The notes under the pieces were generated by a model, which saw only the letters and a program-made list of their open reading frames with translations, searched no databases and was not told the DNA's origin. Positions 17,496-27,438 of a stretch of 64,000 nt of DNA are shown here, piece after piece (position 1 is the stretch's first letter; each line of letters starts with the position of its first letter). Source of the stretch: Lachnospiraceae bacterium AC2029 (GTDB lineage: Bacteria; Bacillota; Clostridia; Lachnospirales; Lachnospiraceae); NCBI GenBank assembly GCA_000703065.1, contig JNLK01000001.1, positions 1,550,001 to 1,614,000 of the forward strand, given 5' to 3'. A program made the position numbers and the translations under genes.

Positions 17496-19850
17496 TTACT
17501 TTGTCCTCCCTGTCTTCTTTACCGGATGATTAACGGTATTTACCTTCTTGGCCGGATTTCTCGGAAACTTGGGTCCTGCTGCGGGGCTGTCGGGATTCTT
17601 CGCGATGGCACGCGCCACCTCTTCAACCGCCTTACGATGATTTGCCTTCAGGGTTGCCTCTTCCTCCGGTGTTCTTTCCTTTGCATCCTTGATGAACGCA
17701 TGGATGTCCGCCACAGATCCGACCTCACGACGGGTGAGTGCATTTCCTGCCACATTATCCTCTTTGCCCGGTACTACATTTCTGTCCGAGTAGTATTTTG
17801 TAACGCTGTCCCGGATCTTCTCTTCGGATTTCCGGATCTTCTCCAGATCGTCCTTCGTTACATACTGATCAAAGTACTCACCTGTCTCAGCTGTATCATT
17901 CTTAACCTTCTTTTTGCAATCCTCCATCCTGGTTGCGATCTTCGAAAGAAGATTTTCATGCTCTTTCAGTGCCTTTGCCACATCTTCGTAACTCTCCGGA
18001 GTATCAGCCGACTTCCATTTCAATTGCGAACGCAGTTTCTTCGTCATATTCAGCCGGGAGATGACACCGGCTTCTTCAGCACGGTTCACCGTTTCGGCAG
18101 AAGCATAATCCACTTCATCCACCGGCTTCCTGGAAAAATTACCGAAATCATCCAGGGTTTCCGTTGCTTCCACGAATATATTCTTAACCTCATGCTTCGG
18201 ATTGAGCAGCTTATCCATTCTTACACGGCTCCAGTCCTTATCTTCGATCTCGCGAAGAGCGCCTTTCGGACCATACGAAATGTTTATTCCTTTTTGGTCC
18301 AATTTAGGGTGCGTCTTCTTATAGTCTGCTACCTTCTCGCGGCTGACCGTGATCGCTGTCTTCATATTTTCCAGACGGAACTGTGCAGCCTCTACTTCCT
18401 TCTTGTCCAGGATCCCGTACAAAGCGTAAGCGAATTCCTCGGAATCCAGAGCCAGGATCCGATCAGCTGTTCCCTTGGAAATGGCACCCATATGCTCCGG
18501 CGCCATCAAAAATCCCACATTTCCCCTGGTGGTCTTCAGACCGCCGAAGGAAAGATCATTATCGATCCCCTGAATACCGATCAGCTGGCCGTCCTCATTA
18601 AATTCAAAGAAAAGATTTCCTCCGTGACGGTCGGGATTTCCGCAGATATAATCCAGAACCTGCAGATCTGCCAGCTGTTTCAGGCAGTGACGGTCTCCCT
18701 GCTGCAGCTGATTTCCGTTAACCGCACTATACTTAGATCCCGGGCTGTTGGGATCCACGCCCCTGGCCTTCTCCATGAAAATGCCGTCAACCACATTTCC
18801 GTCCTTATCCTTCAGCTTCATCATCCGTGCTTCGCACACGATGCCATCCATTCCCAGGAGATGAGCCACATTGCTCATAGCCACATTTCGGGTATCCAGT
18901 CTGGATTTCGGGGCAATCTCCGTGGCGCGCATATTTAACGAAGTGTTCCATGCTTTTCCGACTTCAACCGCAATCTCAGTCTGGGTATTCCGGCCGAATA
19001 TCATTTTCATTTCAAATTCACTTGCGGGAACCTGACCAATCGGAAAGCCCGTGATCTCTGACGCCTTCTGGGCTCCGATCTTATCCAGCATCTGTGAATA
19101 GAGATTAAAGAACTTCGGCACATTGCTAACCGGAGTGTTATTACGTGCTACCTCCCCGACTGCATCCAGCACCTTATACAGTGTCTCAGGCTCCTTATCT
19201 TCACCAATTCCCTTGGTCCGGCAGTATGCCTTGAAGACATCCGAGAAGCTCGTCAGCAGCGCCTTCTCCTCCTTCTTTCTTGCCTGGCCGGCCGCCTTGT
19301 TCAGAGCGGACTGCACATCGGAAAGCGGATCATTATAGACCGCCTTGGTGAAGAAGCCATCCATTTCACTGCCACTCTTCTTCGTCACCTTCATGGCCAT
19401 ACGTGAGGAATTGGCACCGCCACGGACATCCACGTTCTTATTATTGAGGGAGACCGTATGTACTCTGGCTTCCTCAAAGAGCGAGGGCAGGGACATGGGG
19501 TTCTCCTCCATCTCCGAACGATATTTTCTCATGGTATCCATATCGCCTGCAAAGAAATGCCGGAAAGCATTGCATACGTCCCAGAGTACCTTATCTTCCT
19601 TCTTGGTACTATCCTTGGTCTCATGCAGGAAATTGCTGAGGTGCTTTGCGGTCTTCAGATATTTTTCGTACAGGGGAACGAAGGTGTCCGAATCCAGAAG
19701 CTTCCAGCCTTCTTTTCCCGGCTTCATCAGCTCATCGATGTTGTGATTCAGATCGGTCAGAGATTCCTTGAATTTCTTGTAACTGTCATTCTCCGATGCT
19801 GTATTCTCAATCTCCTGCAAAAGCTCTTCTTTCGTTCTCGGATCAGCCAT
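17496..19850 (-). CDS. Large protein with PI3/4-kinase- or HipA-like catalytic core
   Basis: 784 aa from ATG 19850 (GGGAGGATAAAATC). No signal peptide. Residues 1-130 are helical. Around 150-170, SSRMAMKVTKK..GFFTK resembles the nucleotide-binding beta hairpin of HipA/PI-kinase-like proteins; RNVAMSNVAHLLG (321-333) resembles the following helix. Residues 400-435, LDYICGNPDRHGGNLFF then IGIQGIDNDLSFG, carry the D407-R-H-x-x-N412 catalytic loop and D430 metal-binding motif seen in PI3/4 kinases, actin-fragmin kinase and HipA. The C-terminal 330 residues are charged helices. I infer a protein or lipid kinase; substrate and destination are unknown. The promoter box matches that of the 483-aa gene. 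Confidence 0.7.
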   Translation of the reverse strand: MADPRTKEELLQEIENTASENDSYKKFKESLTDLNHNIDELMKPGKEGWKLLDSDTFVPLYEKYLKTAKHLSNFLHETKDSTKKEDKVLWDVCNAFRHFFAGDMDTMRKYRSEMEENPMSLPSLFEEARVHTVSLNNKNVDVRGGANSSRMAMKVTKKSGSEMDGFFTKAVYNDPLSDVQSALNKAAGQARKKEEKALLTSFSDVFKAYCRTKGIGEDKEPETLYKVLDAVGEVARNNTPVSNVPKFFNLYSQMLDKIGAQKASEITGFPIGQVPASEFEMKMIFGRNTQTEIAVEVGKAWNTSLNMRATEIAPKSRLDTRNVAMSNVAHLLGMDGIVCEARMMKLKDKDGNVVDGIFMEKARGVDPNSPGSKYSAVNGNQLQQGDRHCLKQLADLQVLDYICGNPDRHGGNLFFEFNEDGQLIGIQGIDNDLSFGGLKTTRGNVGFLMAPEHMGAISKGTADRILALDSEEFAYALYGILDKKEVEAAQFRLENMKTAITVSREKVADYKKTHPKLDQKGINISYGPKGALREIEDKDWSRVRMDKLLNPKHEVKNIFVEATETLDDFGNFSRKPVDEVDYASAETVNRAEEAGVISRLNMTKKLRSQLKWKSADTPESYEDVAKALKEHENLLSKIATRMEDCKKKVKNDTAETGEYFDQYVTKDDLEKIRKSEEKIRDSVTKYYSDRNVVPGKEDNVAGNALTRREVGSVADIHAFIKDAKERTPEEEATLKANHRKAVEEVARAIAKNPDSPAAGPKFPRNPAKKVNTVNHPVKKTGRTK

Positions 19851-19893
19851 GATTTTATCCTCCCTGTGTTCGATGTCTTGTTTTTTAACTACA

Positions 19894-19924
19894 ATAATAC
19901 ACATTGTATCACAAAACTGTCACA
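19894..19924 (-). promoter_or_regulatory. Direct-repeat promoter box, copy 2
   Basis: Minus strand: TGTGAC, five bases, TGTGAT, four bases, TGTGTATTAT, where TATTAT is the likely -10. It lies about 45 bases upstream of the kinase-like start. Same 11-bp period as copies at 13134 and 27741. Confidence 0.55.
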
Positions 19925-19961
19925 CAAAGAAGCCTGTCCAAATCCTCCGCCCTCGTACCGA

Positions 19962-19990
19962 TTGCATGCACCGGATTTTTGCAGTATAGT
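19962..19990 (+). promoter_or_regulatory. Promoter of the CstA-family gene
   Basis: -35 TTGCAT (19962-19967), 17-base spacer, -10 TATAGT (19985-19990), 62 bases before the start codon. Confidence 0.6.
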
Positions 19991-20052
19991 TATATCATCC
20001 AGGAATCAAATCCCATGGAGAACAGTATTATCAGACGACAGGGGGAGGGAAT

Positions 20053-21483
20053 ATGATTTCATTATTTTGTTCATTTGCAGTTCTGATACTTGGGTATATC
20101 TTCTACGGACGGCTTGTTTCGAAGGTGATCGAACCGGATGACCGGATCACTCCGGCCTTCGCAAAGGAGGACGGCGTTGACTTCGTCCCCATGAAAACCT
20201 GGAAAGCCTTTCTTGTACAGCTTCTCAACATTGCCGGAACCGGTCCGATCTTCGGAGCGCTTATGGGTGCCTGCTTCGGTCCGGTGGTATTCCTCTGGAT
20301 CGTATTCGGTGCCATCCTCGGCGGAGGAGTCCATGACTTCATGTCCGGAATGATCTCCGAACGTCATGACGGCGCATCCATCGCAGAGCTTACCGGAATC
20401 TATCTGGGACCTACGGTAAAATGGATCATGCGGATCTTCTCCGTATTGCTGCTCCTTCTCACCGGTACGGTTTTCGTTACCAGTCCTGCCGCGCTTCTGT
20501 CGAAGCTGACGCCGGATTTTCTGAACACCAACGGCTGGCTGATCGTGATCCTGATTTATTACGTCCTTGCGACTCTGCTTCCCATCGATAAGATCATCGG
20601 TCGCCTCTATCCCGTCTTCGGTGCTGTTCTGATCCTGATGGCCGTAAGCATTCTCGTCGGCATCTTCAGTGGCGGATATTCCATACCTGAGATCACTCTC
20701 TCGAATCTGCATCCGGAAGGGCTTCCTGTCTGGCCGTACATGTTTGTCACAGTGGCCTGCGGTGCCATCTCGGGCTTCCATTCCACACAGGCTCCGCTGA
20801 TCGCCAAATGCATCACCTCGGAGAAGGTCGGGCGCAAGGTTTTCTATGGTGCCATGCTTTCCGAAAGTATTATCGCTCTGGTCTGGGCTGCTGCCGGCGT
20901 TGCATTTTACGGTGTGACCGGCGGATTGTTCGAAGCACTGTCGGATCAGGGACAGTCAGGCGTGGTATATGATATCGCACACGGCATGCTGGGTAACTTC
21001 GGCGGAATTCTGGCCATCATCGGAGTTGTCGCCTGCCCCATCACCTCCGGCGATACTGCCTTCCGTTCCGCAAGACTGATCCTTGCCGAGGTCTTCCGGC
21101 TGGATCAGAAGAAGCTGAAAAACCGTCTGATCATCACCATTCCGCTGCTTGGTCTGGGGGCATTGCTGACCCAGCTGGATTTCAACGTCCTCTGGCGTTA
21201 TTTCTCCTGGAGCAATCAGACTCTGGCGATGATCGCACTATGGCTCGCAACCATGTATCTGATCAAAACCAAGGAGCATAAGATCTACTCCCTTCTTACC
21301 GCCCTGCCTGCGGCCTTTATGTCCGCCGTCAGTATGACCTATATCCTGATGGCAAAGGAAGGCTTCGGGATCAGCCAGGAGATCGCCTACCCCATCGGCA
21401 TCGCCTTTGCGTTGCTGCATTTTATCTGCTACATGCTGCTGGAGCATAGAAAGCAGAAGGAAGGCGAGGTAATGATAAACTAA
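20053..21483 (+). CDS. cstA: CstA-family carbon-starvation transporter
   Basis: 476 aa with about 12-14 membrane segments. YGRLVSKVIEPDD, then QLLNIAGTGPIFGALMGACFGPVVFLWIV and GGGVHDFMSGMISERHDGASI are hallmark CstA stretches. Family members import peptides or pyruvate during carbon limitation; this is the shorter Firmicutes form, below the 700-residue E. coli protein. GGGGGAGGGAAT precedes the ATG. It stands alone between the divergent kinase-like gene and a bidirectional terminator. Confidence 0.9.
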   Translation: MISLFCSFAVLILGYIFYGRLVSKVIEPDDRITPAFAKEDGVDFVPMKTWKAFLVQLLNIAGTGPIFGALMGACFGPVVFLWIVFGAILGGGVHDFMSGMISERHDGASIAELTGIYLGPTVKWIMRIFSVLLLLLTGTVFVTSPAALLSKLTPDFLNTNGWLIVILIYYVLATLLPIDKIIGRLYPVFGAVLILMAVSILVGIFSGGYSIPEITLSNLHPEGLPVWPYMFVTVACGAISGFHSTQAPLIAKCITSEKVGRKVFYGAMLSESIIALVWAAAGVAFYGVTGGLFEALSDQGQSGVVYDIAHGMLGNFGGILAIIGVVACPITSGDTAFRSARLILAEVFRLDQKKLKNRLIITIPLLGLGALLTQLDFNVLWRYFSWSNQTLAMIALWLATMYLIKTKEHKIYSLLTALPAAFMSAVSMTYILMAKEGFGISQEIAYPIGIAFALLHFICYMLLEHRKQKEGEVMIN

Positions 21484-21495
21484 AACCAAAATCAT

Positions 21496-21528
21496 AAGAG
21501 GCGCTTTCCACATCGGAAAGCGCCTCTT
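21496..21528. terminator. Bidirectional terminator between converging genes
   Basis: A 14-bp perfect stem AAGAGGCGCTTTCC / GGAAAGCGCCTCTT with a five-base loop lies between the stop of cstA and the stop of the converging EFR1 gene. Confidence 0.8.
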
Positions 21529-21545
21529 GCTTTATACCTGCGTTC

Positions 21546-22322
21546 TCACCGCAGGCACTCTTTTTTCACGTAATGCCGGATATTATATTTCTCTCTGTCC
21601 TGTGTGATGTCCCCGTACTCAATAGCTTCGAAAGGACAGTTACCTATGCAGGCCATGCAGTGGGCACAGGGTTTCTTCCATACCGGATGACGATCCTTAA
21701 TTTCGATATTGTTCAACGGGCACAGCCTTGCACATTTCCCGCAGCCGATACATTTCTCCGTGGTATAGAAAGGCTCGGACTTCTGCATAATTCTCGTCCA
21801 CACCGGAACAAAGGGATAAGTCACCAGTTTTTCAAACAGGAAAATGTACCGCCCCCGCAGCTTGCCTCCGTTTCTAATAACATGCGCGATCCGCGGGATC
21901 TGTTTCACCGCTTCATGAAGCCGCCTCCTTGACTCCTCCGGTGGATTCATCTTGTACAGGGTCCCGGCGATGTAATTTCTGGGCATCTTTACCTCTGCCC
22001 GTCCCATATATACCATTCTCTTCCGGCGTGCCAGATTCCTCATGATCGTCGAACTGATCCCGGCGTATCCTCCGCTGGTAAAGACGAAGTATATCTGCCG
22101 GTTCCCGGCGAGTTTTACCTTCTTCAGATATTTCACCAGAAATACCGGGGGTTCACAGACATAAACCGGTGAAAAGACCACGAAGGGTTTCTCCGAACGG
22201 ATCTCGGAATAGTCCTTCGTCCGGATCCGCTCCAGCAGATCCAGAGTCTCATCTCCCAGCCGCTTCGCTATCTGCTTTGCCATGAATTCCGTATTTCCCG
22301 TTGCCGAATAATAAAGTACCAT
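21546..22322 (-). CDS. EFR1-type flavodoxin/ferredoxin fusion protein
   Basis: 258 aa. The N-terminal flavodoxin-like domain opens VLYYSATGNTEFMAKQIA (FMN phosphate loop SATGNT). The C-terminal 2x[4Fe-4S] ferredoxin has CIGCGKCARLCPLNNIE and CAHCMACIGNCPFEAIEYG. The EFR1 family is widespread in anaerobes; electron partners are unknown. It is followed on the same strand by nothing but a shared terminator. The upstream TIGR04076 gene starts 25 bases away and is probably co-transcribed. Confidence 0.9.
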   Translation of the reverse strand: MVLYYSATGNTEFMAKQIAKRLGDETLDLLERIRTKDYSEIRSEKPFVVFSPVYVCEPPVFLVKYLKKVKLAGNRQIYFVFTSGGYAGISSTIMRNLARRKRMVYMGRAEVKMPRNYIAGTLYKMNPPEESRRRLHEAVKQIPRIAHVIRNGGKLRGRYIFLFEKLVTYPFVPVWTRIMQKSEPFYTTEKCIGCGKCARLCPLNNIEIKDRHPVWKKPCAHCMACIGNCPFEAIEYGDITQDREKYNIRHYVKKECLR

Positions 22323-22346
22323 TGTATCCTCCCGTCCTGAACCGGC

Positions 22347-22712
22347 TTATACTGTTTCATCCGGATAATCCCAAAATCCTCCTGTATGGAAATTTGCATT
22401 TCCGAGCGGAGTAGCTGTCAGTTTGAAGATCACACATCCGTCCGGACATACGATCGTTTTCGAATACTTTCCGTCCCCGCCAAGGTTCGTCAGATCTCCG
22501 CCGCTCCGAACTGCTTCCATCAAAGGATACAGCATCATCATGGTCTTGGAGCAGATTCCGTATCCGTCCTGATTGATCGGACACCCGTATGTGCAGGTGT
22601 ACTTATCCCCGATCTCCTCGCCATTGCGACAGTACCGTTCCGTGTGATCTCCATGCAGGAAACCTGTCACCTCTATTGTAAACTCATATTCTTCGTCATA
22701 CCATTTTTTCAT
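22347..22712 (-). CDS. TIGR04076 family small protein
   Basis: 121 aa, soluble. Four conserved cysteines in YTCTYGCPINQDGYGIC and IVCPDGCVIF, plus LYPLMEAVRSGGDL, fit the TIGR04076 family of uncharacterised Cys-rich anaerobe proteins. It lies immediately upstream of the EFR1 flavodoxin/ferredoxin gene, suggesting a shared redox setting, but no activity is known. Confidence 0.75.
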   Translation of the reverse strand: MKKWYDEEYEFTIEVTGFLHGDHTERYCRNGEEIGDKYTCTYGCPINQDGYGICSKTMMMLYPLMEAVRSGGDLTNLGGDGKYSKTIVCPDGCVIFKLTATPLGNANFHTGGFWDYPDETV

Positions 22713-22776
22713 TGAGCATTACCCCCATTCTCTGTTCAACTTCTCCCGGATTTGCAACATACCGGTTTAGCCTCTC

Positions 22777-23247
22777 TCAATCCTTCTCATAAAATACGAT
22801 GTCCATCCTGTCATTAATCTTCTCGACTTTTCCGGTCTGATGATACCCCATTTTCTCGTACAGATACAGATTTCCTTTCTCCTGCAGGATCGTATCCAGA
22901 CACCAGTTTTCTGAACCGTAGAGTTCCTCTGCTTTCCGGATTGCCTGCTGTGCATATCCGTGTCCCCGATACGCAGGCATGATCCAGATCGGGGATATCC
23001 TTTTCCTGCTCCCGTCCTTCCTGTCTATGATACGGATCACACCAACCCTTTCCTGTCCGTCCACAATGAAATAATAGACAGAATCCGGCTGATCATACCT
23101 TTCCCGAATCCGGTCAACCCCTTCAGACGCCGGGTTTGTATCATAATCCTGATACCTGTCCAGAAGCTCCTGAAAGGCTTCCACCTGCATCTTCCATATC
23201 TCTTCAATATCCTCTTTTTCAGCCGGAATCAGTTCTATATTCATCAT
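22777..23247 (-). CDS. GNAT family N-acetyltransferase
   Basis: 156 aa from the paired ATGs at 23247/23244, with AGGAACGGG upstream. ELIPAEKEDIEEIWKMQVEAF, IWIMPAYRGHGYAQQAIRKAEEL (acetyl-CoA loop R-G-H-G-Y-A) and YLYEKMGYHQTGKVEKI are the GNAT motifs. The substrate is not predictable. It starts 14 bases after the stop of the large wall-repeat gene and probably shares its transcript. Confidence 0.88.
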   Translation of the reverse strand: MMNIELIPAEKEDIEEIWKMQVEAFQELLDRYQDYDTNPASEGVDRIRERYDQPDSVYYFIVDGQERVGVIRIIDRKDGSRKRISPIWIMPAYRGHGYAQQAIRKAEELYGSENWCLDTILQEKGNLYLYEKMGYHQTGKVEKINDRMDIVFYEKD

Positions 23248-23261
23248 CTTAAAACCCGTTC

Positions 23262-26200
23262 CTATGGATTCAAGCATACTCCATTTGCATCAAAGCGATA
23301 GCTCTTTCCACCGATTTTTCTGGTCCCGGTTGTGATATAACCCTTTTCATCAAAGAAATACCACTTACCATCAATCTTCTGCCATTGATTTTGGGCATAC
23401 CATTTCCCGTCGCCATACCACCAACCGATTTTATCCTTTTTCCACTTTGCTTTTCTCTTGTATGTCCAGGTACCATTCTTATTCAGCCAATAGCCCTTGC
23501 ACCACTCATTTGAAGCCATGTACCCATCTGCCTTGAAATAATACCATTTTCCGTCAATTTTCTGCCATTGGTTCTTCGGGTACCAACCCTTGGTATCAAC
23601 AATCCACCAGCCCTTTTTATCACTCCTCCATTTCATTGTATATTTATAGGTCTGAGTGCCATCCTTGTTGTACCACTTTCCTTTGACCCATTCGCAGGAA
23701 TACTTTGTATTATTTTCCTCTGACTTTTCCAGCTTTGGAATAATCCCTGTGTATTGTTCACCACATGTGCAGGTATATACTATACGTCCTTCAGCGGTTT
23801 CCGTTGGTTTTTTTATTACAACACCCGCATCCCATCTATGAACATGATCGGGATCTTTCTTTGAAGAGATCACCCTGCCGGAATCATCCACAGTATAAAT
23901 CTTCCCGTTATACTTCACTGTTCCCTTTTTAATATAACCATTTTCATCAAATAGATACTCGGAACCTCCGATTTTTTGGACTCCAACCAGAAGCTGGCCA
24001 TCTTTATTCAGGTAGAACTTATTTCCACCGGTATCCGACTTCCACCCCGTTTCGCACTTCATCGGCAGGTTATATGGTTCGACATAACAGAATACCGGTG
24101 CAGAATCATATGTAAAATAATCAACTGTCCATCCAATATAATTCCCATCCCCGTCGTATGTCTGCACTTCTTCAGGAACTGTCCTGCCTGTATAATACCA
24201 TACAACATATCCATCATCGCTCATGATCGGCTGACAATCGGAAAGCCGTCCTAACATGCTTCCCGTTTCAGAACAGATATTTCCGTCCGCATCCACCAAA
24301 ACCATGCGAATAACCGTTGTTTCTTTTTTAGTATTATACTCCTCCCACAAGACAAGGAAATGATCATCATTTACTTTGACAAGCTGGGGGGGTTTCCCCG
24401 TCAAACTCCCATTTTCAGAATAGTGAGAAAGCTGTATCCGTTTTGAATACTTTAGCTTTCTATCCGTGATACTTAAATACACATTTCTGTTCATATATGG
24501 CTTATTTATGTCCAGGTTATATGCAATAAGGCAGGCATCCGAACATACTTCAGCTCCCCCAATTGAGTACCCGTCGTAATTATATGGTCCATCACTGGCA
24601 TATTCATATGGGACGGCATTCTTCTCAAAGGTAAAGGGATCTGCATTAAAGACACTGATTATTGGTCCAACCTCCACAAATCCATCCAAATGGTCAACCA
24701 TATACATTTTTCCTTCAAAGAGGGAAATGAACTGATTAAATGAATGACTGACATCAGAATAATCCATATACGCATGCGACAGATCACTTTCATTAAAAAT
24801 ATAGGTCCCGCTGGATTGATGATGTTTTCCGGCACTATCTACATATCCATTATTACTTGTACGTATATACAATTTCTCGTTGTATTCCTCCATTCGGAGG
24901 CTTCCCCAGTTCGTAATGTTATATATATCTTTCCCTGTCACGGATCCTCGGGCTATTTCATTCCATTTTTTATCATACTTTACGACAGAAAGTACATCAT
25001 CCGCCTCGGACTTACTATGATCCCAAGTAACGAAAGCCAGATAAAAAGCATCCTTTCCCTTAAAGAATCCACCAGCCTGTGAACACTGTTCCTGAATTGT
25101 CCTGGTCTTCTGAACAAAGACACCTTCCAGCGTATACTTTTCTATTTCAACTGTCACTTCACCATAATTGCAAAAACTCTCCAAACGGTAGAGATATCCA
25201 CCCTCTTCATACAGAAAAGATGTCATCAATGCTGTATGGACTAAATAATCATTTTCACCGGCATTTCTCGACTGTTTACCTTTAGAATTATAAACGTTCG
25301 TCCGATCACCAGATACTGATCCCTCATCTACCTCCAGCACGATCGTATCAGAAACACCCGTTCCATATTTAGCGGTGATGGTCACACTTCCCTTGCTGAC
25401 GCCATAGACGCACCCTCCCTTCGTTACGGTAGCAATCCGGGGATTCGATGTACTCCATTCAGGCTCCTCTTCCTTATCCTCCGTATCATCCACCACAGAA
25501 AGCTGAAGCATATCGCCAACATATAGATTCTTTCTGTCCGATCTGATTTTCAAATCCGTAGCAATCTTTATGGAGGCGGATTCCATCAGGTATTTCCCAT
25601 CATCATCGATTTCCAGAGTAAGGACCTGATCCCCGACGCGAAGCATCGAATAAATGTGTTCTGTCGTCTCCATAACAGAAGCAACTTGGTCGCCTTTCAG
25701 ATTCACATCAATCACATGACGATCATCCGTAGTTACAAGAAAAGATTTACTTTTCGGGTTGTATGAAGCCCGATTTCCAAATACATATTCTATACTTCCA
25801 CTGACTTCATCACTTCGTTCCAATGAAAAACAGATTGGCAGTTCATTGTCATCCGTATCTTCATCAACCTCAGCCGGATCATATTGATTGGAATCTATGA
25901 CGTACAAGGTATCATAACTATTCCCAGAAAAAACCAGATACCTTTCATCCTCCAATGACGTAACTCCCTGGTTTGCCGTTCGCCAATACAGAGAATTCAC
26001 TGACTTCCACTGCGCAGCGGAAAAATCATCATTTGCCGGTACCCTGCCAACCCAGAGATCCGGATACATCATGCCTTTTCTTTCACCTTCAAAATATATA
26101 TTTCCGTTAATCGGATCAAACGCAACAAAATGATACACTCTGACCGTAGATTCGCTTGTATCTATAAGCTGACCGTTTTCATCAAAGCGATATATCGTTT

Positions 26201-26726
26201 CTCCCTTATTTTTATCAAACGAATCATTTTTCGCTGTATAGATCCGACCTTTCTGATCAACTCCAAGCTTCGAAAAAGAAATATTGGAACTCAGTTTAAA
26301 TTTAGATTCCAGCTCCCATGTGGCAAGGTCATAAATCCATATAGTCATGGGACGCTCCGGATCATCCTCATCATACTTTCGTGTCATGAGATAGATCTTT
26401 TCTCCCTGACAGAATGAACATGTAAGAGTAGTGTTATACTCACTGTCATCAAACACCTTTTCAAGCTTACCTGTGTCAGCTGACAAAAACCATATCTTCT
26501 CATCAGCCCCATCTCTTCCGGCAATATACAATCCGTTTCGTTCCTCGCAGGGAATGACCATGCTGATATTGTAGGGTTCGCAGAGTCCATCCTCAACATA
26601 TATCGGCTCTTTCCCGTTCTTATTCGAATCCGGCTCAGCATAACTGGTTCCTGAGATTCCAAAAAGCATGATCCCAAACACGAACAGAGCCATAACCCGA
26701 ATTATGTTCCGTACACTTTTTTTCAT
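23262..26726 (-). CDS. Large secreted protein: propeller, BIG2 domain, wall-binding repeats
   Basis: 1154 aa. Signal peptide 1-30 (GIMLFGISGTSYAEP). Residues about 45-390 and 480-890 have repeated short beta blades (YRFDENGQLIDT, YLVFSGNSYDTLYVID), suggesting two beta-propellers. Residues about 395-470 are an Ig-like BIG2 domain (YVGDMLQLSV...WSTSNPRIATVTKGGCVYG). Near 990-1040 is a C-x-C-G module (YTCTCGEQYTG). The last 120 residues are aromatic wall-binding repeats closely related to those of the subtilase (EWVKGKWYNKDGTQTY) and the tail ends GVCLNP. It is likely a surface adhesin or sensor; function unknown. Confidence 0.85.
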   Translation of the reverse strand: MKKSVRNIIRVMALFVFGIMLFGISGTSYAEPDSNKNGKEPIYVEDGLCEPYNISMVIPCEERNGLYIAGRDGADEKIWFLSADTGKLEKVFDDSEYNTTLTCSFCQGEKIYLMTRKYDEDDPERPMTIWIYDLATWELESKFKLSSNISFSKLGVDQKGRIYTAKNDSFDKNKGETIYRFDENGQLIDTSESTVRVYHFVAFDPINGNIYFEGERKGMMYPDLWVGRVPANDDFSAAQWKSVNSLYWRTANQGVTSLEDERYLVFSGNSYDTLYVIDSNQYDPAEVDEDTDDNELPICFSLERSDEVSGSIEYVFGNRASYNPKSKSFLVTTDDRHVIDVNLKGDQVASVMETTEHIYSMLRVGDQVLTLEIDDDGKYLMESASIKIATDLKIRSDRKNLYVGDMLQLSVVDDTEDKEEEPEWSTSNPRIATVTKGGCVYGVSKGSVTITAKYGTGVSDTIVLEVDEGSVSGDRTNVYNSKGKQSRNAGENDYLVHTALMTSFLYEEGGYLYRLESFCNYGEVTVEIEKYTLEGVFVQKTRTIQEQCSQAGGFFKGKDAFYLAFVTWDHSKSEADDVLSVVKYDKKWNEIARGSVTGKDIYNITNWGSLRMEEYNEKLYIRTSNNGYVDSAGKHHQSSGTYIFNESDLSHAYMDYSDVSHSFNQFISLFEGKMYMVDHLDGFVEVGPIISVFNADPFTFEKNAVPYEYASDGPYNYDGYSIGGAEVCSDACLIAYNLDINKPYMNRNVYLSITDRKLKYSKRIQLSHYSENGSLTGKPPQLVKVNDDHFLVLWEEYNTKKETTVIRMVLVDADGNICSETGSMLGRLSDCQPIMSDDGYVVWYYTGRTVPEEVQTYDGDGNYIGWTVDYFTYDSAPVFCYVEPYNLPMKCETGWKSDTGGNKFYLNKDGQLLVGVQKIGGSEYLFDENGYIKKGTVKYNGKIYTVDDSGRVISSKKDPDHVHRWDAGVVIKKPTETAEGRIVYTCTCGEQYTGIIPKLEKSEENNTKYSCEWVKGKWYNKDGTQTYKYTMKWRSDKKGWWIVDTKGWYPKNQWQKIDGKWYYFKADGYMASNEWCKGYWLNKNGTWTYKRKAKWKKDKIGWWYGDGKWYAQNQWQKIDGKWYFFDEKGYITTGTRKIGGKSYRFDANGVCLNP

Positions 26727-26811
26727 CTGTCTTCCTCCATCCTACTCAGATTCCAATGTTCCCTTGGTTCCCGATTCTGTCTTTCTGTCATAAATCAGGA
26801 AGCTGTCCGGA

Positions 26812-27438
26812 TTAAAACCCGTTCCAGTGTATCCTGTCTTCTGTTCGTATTTCCTTTTGTTTAACAACCGGTGCATCCTTCTTCGGAACACCGATCCCGA
26901 TAAAGCACGGCATGAAATAATCATCCGGAAAGCCCAGGATCTCTCTTGCATGATCCGCCTCATTTCCGAGAGGGATCCGAAGATTACACCCGTATCCTTC
27001 TGCCGTTGCTGCCAGAAAGAGATTCTCGATGCTGCACCAAATGGATGCAAATCCATTCAAATGTGACACATTCTCCGGATGAAGGATATCCACCTTCTGC
27101 GCGAGAAGCGGAACGATGATCCGGGACGCATCAAACAGCATCCGATACTGCTTCGGAACCGCATCCCTGTAGCACTCCTGCTGAAGCGAATCACTTAGGT
27201 TCCAGTCGAGGATCAGCTGATCCATATCCTCGTCAGATATCCCCCTGGGAACGATATCCAGGAGCTTTGCAGCCACAGCCTTGTCACTGATCACAATATA
27301 ATGCCAGTCTCTCATGTGATCATTGGTCGGCGCCTTGAGTGCTGCCGAAAGAATCCTTGTTATAGCCTCGTCCGGTATCTCCTCCTGTTCAAAATCCCGG
27401 ATCGTTCTTCTCTTCTCGATCACCTCATAAAAATCCAT
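26812..27438 (-). CDS. Nitroreductase family protein
   Basis: 208 aa from ATG 27438 (GGAAGGGGGTTGGATC). MDFYEVIEKRRTIRDFEQEEIP is the classic N-terminal FMN-binding segment (RRTIRDF); SAALKAPTNDHMRDWHYIVI and IENLFLAATAEGYGCNLRIPLG complete the FMN site. It reduces nitro or quinone compounds, or a similar substrate, with NAD(P)H. Its stop is 85 bases upstream of the large wall-repeat gene. Confidence 0.88.
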   Translation of the reverse strand: MDFYEVIEKRRTIRDFEQEEIPDEAITRILSAALKAPTNDHMRDWHYIVISDKAVAAKLLDIVPRGISDEDMDQLILDWNLSDSLQQECYRDAVPKQYRMLFDASRIIVPLLAQKVDILHPENVSHLNGFASIWCSIENLFLAATAEGYGCNLRIPLGNEADHAREILGFPDDYFMPCFIGIGVPKKDAPVVKQKEIRTEDRIHWNGF

